Both the position numbers and the translations under genes were made by a program. Source: DATIKM01 sp035477595 (GTDB taxonomy: Bacteria > Armatimonadota > Chthonomonadetes > Chthonomonadales > CAJBBX01). Taken from it: 19,543 bases of DNA. The stretch covers positions 1 through 19,543 of the forward strand of contig DATIKM010000141.1 of assembly GCA_035477595.1 (NCBI GenBank), in the 5' to 3' direction. The notes beneath the pieces were generated by a model. The model was not told where the DNA came from, ran no database searches, and saw only the letters and a program-made list of their open reading frames with translations. Of the stretch, positions 13,939 through 19,543 are shown in pieces. How positions within the stretch are numbered: position 1 is the first letter of the stretch; every line of letters starts with the position of its first letter.

Positions 13939-16629
13939 ATGGAGCTGTCCAAAGTATACGACGCCAGGCAGGTGGAGGAGCGCTGGTATGCCCGGTGGCT
14001 CGAGAGCGGAGCGTTCGGCGCCGACCCGGCCGGAGCCGGAGCGGGCAGGCCCGCCTACTGCATCACCATCCCACCGCCAAACATCACCGGCAGCTTGCAC
14101 ATCGGGCACGCGCTCAACAGCACGGTCCTCGACATCCTGACGCGATGGCGGCGGATGGCGGGAGACCTGGCGGTCTGCGTTCCGGGAACCGATCACGCGG
14201 GCATCGCCACCCAGAACGTCGTGGAGCGCGAGATCGCGCGGCAGGGCCTCACACGCCACGACCTTGGCCGCGAGGCGTTCGTGGAGCGCTGCTGGGAATG
14301 GCGGCGCGAGTATGGCGACCGCATCTACCTACAGATGCACCGCCTCGGCTGCTCCTTCGACTGGAGTCGCGCACGGTTCACCCTCGACGCGAGCTACGTC
14401 GACGCGATCTACCACGAGTTCCTCGAGTGGTGGCGGCGAGGGCTCATCTACCGCGGTGCGCGCGTCGTCAACTGGTGCCCGCGCTGCCGGTCCGCTATCT
14501 CGGACATCGAAGTGAACGCGGAGGAACGTGCGGGCAAGCTCTACCACTTCCGTTACCCGTTCGCCGACGGGTCCGGCCACGTGGTAGTGGCAACTACACG
14601 CCCCGAGACGATGCTGGGCGACACGGCGGTGGCGGTCAACCCGGCGGACGAGCGCTACGCCGGCCTCGTTGGCAAGGTGGTGCGGCTGCCGCTCGCAGAG
14701 CGCGACATCCCGCTCATCGCGGACGAGTATGCGCGCATGGACTTTGGCACGGGCGCCGTGAAGGTTACGCCGGCCCACGACCTGGACGACTTCGAGTGCG
14801 GCCTACGCCACGCCCTGCCGCAGGTCGTGGTTATCACCGAGGACGGCGCGATGGCCCCGGCAGCCGGTGAGCCGTATGCCGGCATGGACCGGTTCGCGGC
14901 GCGCGAGGCCGTACTGCGCGACATCGCGGCGCGCGGGCTCCTGGAGCGAACCGAGGACTACACCGTGAAGACGCCCCTCTGCGACCGGTGCAAGTCGGTG
15001 CTGGAGCCGCTTCTGTCGGAGCAGTGGTTCGTGAAGCAGGCCGAGCTGGCGCGACCGGCAGCAGAGGCGGTGCGCGACGGGCGCATTCGCTTCCACCCGG
15101 AACGCTACGCTGCCACCTACCTTCATTGGCTGGACAATATCCGCGACTGGTGCATCTCCCGCCAGCTCTGGTGGGGGCACCGTATACCGGTCTGGTGGAC
15201 CGACGACGGCCGGTACGCAGCCGGGCGCAACGTCGACGAGGCGGCAACCGCGCTGGACGTTGATCCCGCGAGTCTGCGCCAGGACGCCGACGTGCTCGAC
15301 ACGTGGTTCTCGTCCGCTCTCTGGCCCCAAGCTGTGCTCGGATGGCCAGCCCAGACGCCCGATCTGCGCGCCTGGTACCCCACGAACGTCCTCGCCACCG
15401 CTCAGGAGATCCTCTACCTGTGGGTGGCGCGCATGGTCATGACTGGGCTGGACTTCGTGGGCGACGTCCCCTTCCGCGACGTCTACATCACCCCGACCGT
15501 GCTTGATGAGCGCGGCGAGCGCATGTCCAAGAGCAAGGGCAACGGCGTCGATCCGCTCGACATGGCGGACCGGTACGGGGCGGACGCCCTCCGCTTCGCG
15601 CTGATGCAGCAGACTGGAATGAACCAGGACCTCCGGTTCAGCGAGGAGCGCGTGCGCCTCGCGGGCGCGTTCTGCAATAAGCTCTGGAACGCCAGCCGGT
15701 TCGTACTAATGAGCCTCGCCGAGACGGCAAGCAGGCAGGGCGACACGATCGAGTGGCCGGTCGACCGCGCCCTCCTGACGACGCCCGATCGCTGGATCCT
15801 TTCGCGCCTGACGCGATGCGCGGAGGCCGTGCGCACAGCGTTCGAGTCGTACCGCTTCGACGAGGCGGCCCGGTCGCTCTACGCCTTCCTCTGGGACGAC
15901 TTCTGCGACTGGTACGTCGAGCTCGCCAAGCCGCGACTGCGGTCCGATGACCCGGGCGAGGCGGGCCTCGCCGCGTCCGTCCTGCGCGTCACGCTGGAGA
16001 CCACGCTGCGCCTCATGCACCCCATGATGCCGCACATAACGGAGGCGATCTGGCAGGCGCTCCAGCCGCATGACGAACATGCCGCCAGGGAGGCCCTCCT
16101 CATGGTTCAGCCGTTCCCGGAACCGCGCCCCGGCTGGGTGGACCCGCACGCGGAGGACCGCATGGCGCTGGTCATAGACGCGACCCGCGCGCTCCGCAAC
16201 CTGCGCGCCGAGGCGGGCATTCCGCCGGGCGCCCGCCTCCGAGGGGCGGCTGTCGCCGGCGTTGGGTCCGCAGCCACCACGCTGTCGGAAAACACCGACA
16301 CGATAGCGCACCTGGCGAGGTTGAGCGAGATCGGCATGCGGGATGCGGCGCCGACCACGGATGGACGCTGGATCGGTGCTCCGATCCGTGGCGCAGAGGT
16401 CTTCGTGGACATCGGCGACGCGCTCGACATCCCGAAGGAGCTGGAGCGGCTCGCGCGGGAGAGGGCCGCCGTGGAGCGCGACATCGAGCGTGCCTCAGCG
16501 CGGCTGGGAAACCCTCAGTTCGTCCAGAGGGCGCCCGCCGATGTCGTGGCGAAGGAACGCGCCAACATCGAGGCGCTTCAGGGCAAGCGCGCTAAGCTCC
16601 AGACTCGCGCTGCCCTGCTCGGCGGGTAG
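13939..16629 (+). CDS. valS: Valine--tRNA ligase (ValS)
   Basis: The product has 896 residues. It is a class I aminoacyl-tRNA synthetase that charges tRNA-Val in the cytoplasm. HIGH motif: PPNITGSLHIGHAL (HIGH at 54-57). KMSKS motif: RMSKS at about 528-532, with Arg in place of the first Lys. The editing (CP1) domain begins around NWCPRCRSAISDIE. DWCISRQLWWGHRIPVWW and the anticodon-binding region are present, and the C-terminus (PKELERLARERAAVERDIE onward) is the valine enzyme's coiled coil. The start was placed at ATG 13939, nine bases after GAGGAG; in-frame ATG 13873 lies at the base of the T-box terminator and GTG 13933 is too close to the ribosome site. First gene of the operon, controlled by the T-box. 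Confidence 0.96.
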   Translation: MELSKVYDARQVEERWYARWLESGAFGADPAGAGAGRPAYCITIPPPNITGSLHIGHALNSTVLDILTRWRRMAGDLAVCVPGTDHAGIATQNVVEREIARQGLTRHDLGREAFVERCWEWRREYGDRIYLQMHRLGCSFDWSRARFTLDASYVDAIYHEFLEWWRRGLIYRGARVVNWCPRCRSAISDIEVNAEERAGKLYHFRYPFADGSGHVVVATTRPETMLGDTAVAVNPADERYAGLVGKVVRLPLAERDIPLIADEYARMDFGTGAVKVTPAHDLDDFECGLRHALPQVVVITEDGAMAPAAGEPYAGMDRFAAREAVLRDIAARGLLERTEDYTVKTPLCDRCKSVLEPLLSEQWFVKQAELARPAAEAVRDGRIRFHPERYAATYLHWLDNIRDWCISRQLWWGHRIPVWWTDDGRYAAGRNVDEAATALDVDPASLRQDADVLDTWFSSALWPQAVLGWPAQTPDLRAWYPTNVLATAQEILYLWVARMVMTGLDFVGDVPFRDVYITPTVLDERGERMSKSKGNGVDPLDMADRYGADALRFALMQQTGMNQDLRFSEERVRLAGAFCNKLWNASRFVLMSLAETASRQGDTIEWPVDRALLTTPDRWILSRLTRCAEAVRTAFESYRFDEAARSLYAFLWDDFCDWYVELAKPRLRSDDPGEAGLAASVLRVTLETTLRLMHPMMPHITEAIWQALQPHDEHAAREALLMVQPFPEPRPGWVDPHAEDRMALVIDATRALRNLRAEAGIPPGARLRGAAVAGVGSAATTLSENTDTIAHLARLSEIGMRDAAPTTDGRWIGAPIRGAEVFVDIGDALDIPKELERLARERAAVERDIERASARLGNPQFVQRAPADVVAKERANIEALQGKRAKLQTRAALLGG

Positions 16630-16635
16630 CGCGCG

Positions 16636-17145
16636 ATGCGAGAGCTTCTCGTCGTCCGCCACGGGCTCGTGCACAACCCGCAGGGGGTCGCCTACGGACG
16701 CCTGCCAGGCTTCCATCTGGCGGAGCGTGGGCGTGAGGAGGCGGCGCAGGCTGCCGCTTTCCTCACGTCGTTCCCTCCAGGCAAGGTCCACCACTCGCCC
16801 CTCGAGCGCGCTGTCGAGACGGCGGCCATCGTCGCGGCGCCACACGGCGCTCCCCTCTGCGTCGACCACCGGCTTATCGAGGACGACGGATCGGAGCCTC
16901 CCGAGGCGGTGGCGGCGCGCATGCGCTCCTTCTGGGAGGATTGGCTCGCCACCGGCTCGGAACGCGACTACGCGGTATCGCATCGTGAACCGATCCGTGC
17001 GCTGCTTCTTGACCTGGCGGGTATCGACGTCGCCGCCCATCTGCGCGACCTCGCGCAGTTCCCCTTGGGCACAGCAGGCGTGTACCGGGTCCGCGCGGCA
17101 GGATCGAGGCCTGTGATCGACCGCGTGTTCGAGCCGCCATCCTGA
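16636..17145 (+). CDS. Histidine phosphatase family protein (phosphoglycerate mutase-like)
   Basis: The product has 169 residues of the RHG/histidine phosphatase superfamily, which transfers phosphate through a phospho-histidine. The catalytic RHG is at 8-10 (His9), the phosphate-pocket arginine is Arg58 in SPLERAVETA, and the second histidine is His116 in SHREPIRAL. Glu82 in LIEDD may be the acid. The gene begins six bases after the valS stop, so it is in the same transcript. There is no signal peptide, so it is cytoplasmic. The substrate cannot be told from sequence; relatives include cobalamin-pathway and broad-range phosphatases. Confidence 0.85.
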   Translation: MRELLVVRHGLVHNPQGVAYGRLPGFHLAERGREEAAQAAAFLTSFPPGKVHHSPLERAVETAAIVAAPHGAPLCVDHRLIEDDGSEPPEAVAARMRSFWEDWLATGSERDYAVSHREPIRALLLDLAGIDVAAHLRDLAQFPLGTAGVYRVRAAGSRPVIDRVFEPPS

Positions 17146-17206
17146 CGCACAGGAAACGCTGCGCCTCCGCGCGAACACGCACCCCACACACTCCAAGGAC
17201 GGTGCA

Positions 17207-17926
17207 ATGCCCAGACCCGACGGCCGGCCGAACGACGTCCTTCGTCCCGTGACACTCGAGCGCGGCTACCTGAAGTACCCCGAGGGGTCATGTCTGATCA
17301 CCATGGGCGACACGCGCGTCCTGTGCACGGCTACCGTCGAGGAGCGAGTGCCCCCCTTCCTGAAGGGCTCCGGACAGGGCTGGGTCACGGCGGAGTACGG
17401 GATGCTGCCGCGCTCGTGCCGGGAGCGCAGCCAGCGGGAGCGCGGCAGCGGCGGTCGCTCGATGGAGATCCAGCGGCTGGTCGGGCGCTGCCTGCGCAGC
17501 GTGTGCGACCTGAACGCCCTGGGGGAGCGCACCATCATGCTGGACTGCGACGTCCTGCAGGCGGACGGAGGAACCCGAACGGCAGCGGTCAGCGGCGCCT
17601 ACGTTGCCCTGGTCGACGCGCTGCGGTTCCTGGTCAGCGACCGTACCCTTCGCAAGCTGCCGTTGACCGGCGCCCTTGCCGCTGTCAGCGTCGGGATTGT
17701 GCAGGGCGTCGAGCTGCTGGACCTCTGCTACGAGGAGGACCGCTACGCGGCGGTCGACATGAACGTGGTGATGAACGACCGCAGCCGCTTCATCGAGGTG
17801 CAGGGCTGCGCGGAGGGCGCCGCCTTCGGCCGTGACTCGCTGAACCGCCTGCTAGACCTGGCCCAGGGGGGCATCCAGGCCCTGCTTCAGAAGCAGCGCG
17901 AGGCGCTGGCACCGGCGGCGACCTGA
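17207..17926 (+). CDS. rph: Ribonuclease PH
   Basis: The product has 239 residues, the standard RNase PH length. It is a phosphate-dependent 3'-to-5' exoribonuclease that trims tRNA 3' ends as a hexameric ring. Recognisable landmarks: FLKGSGQGWVTAEYGMLPRS (51-70), GGRSMEIQRL (82-91), LDCDVLQADGGTRTA (112-126; Arg124 in the phosphate site), and Asp178 and Asp184 (EED, DMNVVM) in the metal-binding active site. ATG 17207 follows AAGGACGG. It sits 61 bases after the histidine phosphatase in the valS transcript, which fits a tRNA-related operon. Confidence 0.96.
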   Translation: MPRPDGRPNDVLRPVTLERGYLKYPEGSCLITMGDTRVLCTATVEERVPPFLKGSGQGWVTAEYGMLPRSCRERSQRERGSGGRSMEIQRLVGRCLRSVCDLNALGERTIMLDCDVLQADGGTRTAAVSGAYVALVDALRFLVSDRTLRKLPLTGALAAVSVGIVQGVELLDLCYEEDRYAAVDMNVVMNDRSRFIEVQGCAEGAAFGRDSLNRLLDLAQGGIQALLQKQREALAPAAT

Positions 17927-17951
17927 AAACGGCCGCTCAAGGGGAGAGGCC

Positions 17952-18443
17952 ATGAAGCTCTACTTCCTGCGCCACGGGGTGGCAGAGGATGCAGCGCCCG
18001 GGCAGTCCGACGCGGAGCGCCGCCTCACGCCCGAGGGCGCGGCGACGATGAAGGAAGAGGCCGCCGCGATCCGGCGCCTGAACCTGAAGCTCCAGGCAAT
18101 CGTGACCAGCCCTCTGCCCCGCGCCAGCGAGACCGCCCGGATCGTGGCTCAGGCTCTCGGCGATCCCGGCCTCGTCCGCTCGGACCCGCGCCTGGCATGG
18201 GGCTTCGGGCTAGTCGACCTTCAGGACCTGCTGGCCGGCCTCGAAGGCCTGGAGCGCGTCATGCTGGTGGGACACCAGCCGAGCCTGGGCGCCATAGCCG
18301 GCGCGCTGGCCGGCGCAAGCCCCATCGACATCAAAAAGGGCGGCCTCTGCCGGCTGTCGACCGCTCGCGTCGAGCCGGGCGCCGCTGTGCTCGAGTGGCT
18401 CCTCCCGCCATCGGTGCTGGCGCTCGCGGGAGGCAAGCGTTGA
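17952..18443 (+). CDS. sixA: SixA-type phosphohistidine phosphatase
   Basis: The product has 163 residues, typical of SixA, a short single-domain histidine phosphatase that dephosphorylates phosphohistidine in signalling or phosphotransfer proteins. The RHG motif is at 7-9 (His8), with SPLPRASETA (Arg57) and LVGHQPSLG (His108); DIKKGGLCRL matches the family's C-terminal half. ATG 17952 has GGGGAGAGG upstream. Its TGA overlaps the TTG start of the GNAT gene. In this window its protein target is unknown, so the SixA name is by family and not by proven role. Confidence 0.87.
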   Translation: MKLYFLRHGVAEDAAPGQSDAERRLTPEGAATMKEEAAAIRRLNLKLQAIVTSPLPRASETARIVAQALGDPGLVRSDPRLAWGFGLVDLQDLLAGLEGLERVMLVGHQPSLGAIAGALAGASPIDIKKGGLCRLSTARVEPGAAVLEWLLPPSVLALAGGKR

Positions 18444-18973
18444 GCCGGACGCCGCCGACACCCCAGTTGTTGTTGCGCCGCGCCGATCTCCTGGCGCTGC
18501 CGAGCGAGGCGCTGCCAGACGGCTGGGAGCTGCGCGAGATCAGGCCTGGTGAGGAGGAGCGCCTTGCGGTGCTCCTCACGGCGGCGTTCGGAGACCACTG
18601 GGACGAGGACGTCGTGCAGCGCAACCTCACGCGCGCCGCCGACGTGGAGGCGGTCTACGTCGCGGTGCGTGGCGATCGCCTGTGCGCGACGGCCTCAGCC
18701 CGCCGCGATGGGCGGTTCCCGCAGTCCGGGTACGTGCACTGGGTCTGTGTCGACCCGAACCTGCGAGGACTGGGGCTCGGAAGGGCAGTCACGGTCCGCG
18801 TGCTGCGGCACTTCGTCGCGTCGGGCTGTCAGGACGCCGTGCTGGAAACGGACGACCATCGCCTTCCGGCGATCCGCCTCTACCTGACGATGGGGTTCGT
18901 CCCCGAGATGGCCCACGAGTCGCACATTGAGCGCTGGAAGGCGGTCCGGCGTGAGGCTGGCTTGGATGCCTGA
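18440..18973 (+). CDS. GNAT family N-acetyltransferase, TTG start
   Basis: The product has 177 residues with one GNAT domain: WELREIRPGEEERLAVLL at the N-terminus, the acetyl-CoA motif A VCVDPNLRGLGLGRAV (103-118, RGLGLG pyrophosphate loop), and AIRLYLTMGF near the C-terminus. The substrate cannot be predicted. The start at TTG 18440 has GGGAGG exactly six bases upstream and overlaps the SixA TGA (TTGA), so it is translationally coupled. Longer upstream frames would overlap sixA and lack homology. Last gene of the valS operon; no terminator is seen before the permease relic. Confidence 0.85.
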   Translation: MSRTPPTPQLLLRRADLLALPSEALPDGWELREIRPGEEERLAVLLTAAFGDHWDEDVVQRNLTRAADVEAVYVAVRGDRLCATASARRDGRFPQSGYVHWVCVDPNLRGLGLGRAVTVRVLRHFVASGCQDAVLETDDHRLPAIRLYLTMGFVPEMAHESHIERWKAVRREAGLDA

Positions 18974-18991
18974 CTGCGCGATGCCAGGGCG

Positions 18992-19440
18992 CTGAGAACC
19001 CGCGTAGTACACGCAGCGCGCCGAGGAACGGAACAGAAGCGCGATGGCGGCCACCACCACCACGGACATCAGCCACGCCATGGCGCACGCGTACCCCTTG
19101 TTGAGGAACTGAGATGCGTGCTGAAAGAGATCTATGGGGTACAGCATGGTCGAGTCGGCGTTGCCCCCCGTCCCTACCCTCATCATCCATGCCCGCGTCA
19201 AGTACTGGAAGGCGCCGATCAGACCTATCACGAGCATGAGGACGATGCAGGGGCTGAACATGCGCAGCGTGACGTTCGGCATCTTCTGCCACGCGGATAC
19301 GACATCGGGTTCGGAGGCCTCGTGGAGCGCGTCAGGCTCCCCTGCAGTCCCGCGAGGAAGACCACCGTCGTGTTCTCCGCTCCCCTCAGGCTCTTTAGGA
19401 TCACTGCCGGGACGAGGCGCACCCACCATCGCCCGAGAGG
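18992..19440 (-). pseudogene. Relic of a sugar ABC transporter permease (MalF/UgpA type), frameshifted and truncated at both ends
   Basis: The translation matches the C-terminal half of binding-protein-dependent sugar permeases, but in two frames. One frame (19440 to about 19343) reads VPAVILKSLRGAENTTVVFLAGLQG. The next, after a one-base shift in the run CCCC at 19339-19342, reads EPDALHEASEPDVVSAWQK, NVTLRMFSPCIVLMLVIGLIGAFQYL, GYACAMAWLMSVVVVAAIALLF and SSARCVYYAG. EAS with the spaced D is the cytoplasmic EAA loop that contacts the ATPase, and its conserved Gly is missing. No stop follows YYAG; the frame runs on antisense through the GNAT gene. The N-terminal ~150-200 residues are absent because another gene starts at 19448. 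Restoring one C would rejoin the frames, so a base-call error could explain the shift but not the missing ends. Confidence 0.7.
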
Positions 19441-19447
19441 CAACCGC

Positions 19448-19543
19448 GTGAGGCGCACCCGCGACCTATCGGAGCTTCGCTGGACCCTCTCCGGTTGGAC
19501 GCCGGACCTGTGGCGCATGATGCAGACCATGGAGCTCGGCCAG
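19448..19543 (+). CDS. 5' end of a probable glycoside hydrolase family 2-type gene (partial)
   Basis: A frame opens at GTG 19448, with AGAGG seven bases upstream, and runs 32 codons off the right edge. The peptide contains DLSELRWTLSGWTPDLWRMM and TMELGQ. This resembles the N-terminal jelly-roll opening of some GH2 beta-mannosidase/beta-galactosidase-like proteins, with the L-x-GW-x-P-x-x-W pattern. There is no signal peptide. Family assignment from so short a piece is tentative, but the other two plus frames and the antisense frames look less protein-like. It lies immediately beside the permease relic. Confidence 0.45.
   Translation, partial: MRRTRDLSELRWTLSGWTPDLWRMMQTMELGQ

Noticed and set aside
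13207..14259. Long minus-strand open frame of 350 codons
   Set aside because: It crosses the valS promoter, the whole T-box and the valS 5' end; the translation is Arg/Pro/Ala-rich with no domain and is a shadow of GC-rich coding.
18695..18991. Continuation of the permease frame antisense through the GNAT gene
   Set aside because: Permease homology ends at YYAG; the extra ~100 residues have no membrane or domain character and lie antisense to a well-supported gene.
19394..19401. TAGGAT as a -10 for the right-edge hydrolase gene
   Set aside because: No -35 at a sensible distance, and it lies within the permease relic's coding sequence.

Overview
The window is GC-rich throughout and densely coded on both strands. 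The main exception is an AT-rich promoter island near 885-945. Three elements look like classical housekeeping (sigma70-type) promoters, most start codons have purine-rich Shine-Dalgarno sites, and GTG, TTG and CTG starts occur. A valine T-box leader, MurJ, DUF697, DUF6754 and GYF_2 families and sugar-related genes (acetyl esterase, IolB, a sugar ABC permease relic, a probable glycoside hydrolase) suggest a free-living, carbohydrate-using bacterium. Armatimonadota or a Chloroflexota-like lineage is my best guess, but this is inference from gene content and not proven by the sequence.

Layout. 1-849 (-): an ImuB-like Y-family polymerase fragment reading in frame into a cytidylate-kinase-like domain, cut by the left edge, behind a consensus promoter with three palindromes. 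969-2137 (-): a cephalosporin-C deacetylase/acetylxylan esterase followed by a 33-codon ORF. 2252-4847 (+): a DUF697 membrane protein translationally coupled to a double-domain SagB-type nitroreductase, closed by a hairpin. 4914-6551 (-): MurJ with a promoter placed to give a leaderless mRNA. 6683-8511 (+): IolB coupled to a 2-hydroxyacid dehydrogenase that appears to start at CTG. 8513-10079 (-): a zinc-ribbon protein coupled to an M48 protease carrying its own zinc ribbon. 10346-10816 (+): a GYF_2/zinc-ribbon/membrane-helix protein. 10836-13178 (-): two coupled membrane proteins, DUF6754 and a large TM protein.

13615-18973 (+) is the best-defined operon: promoter, valine T-box riboswitch (specifier GUC, T-box motif, terminator), valS, a histidine phosphatase, RNase PH, a SixA-like histidine phosphatase and a GNAT acetyltransferase. 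If co-transcribed, tRNA-Val charging would control translation, RNA 3' processing and two phosphatases together.

18992-19543: a sugar ABC permease relic on the minus strand that has lost its N-terminus and stop codon and carries a one-base frameshift in a C run. It abuts the start of a plus-strand gene resembling glycoside hydrolase family 2, cut by the right edge. I saw no rRNA, tRNA, CRISPR array or insertion sequence.
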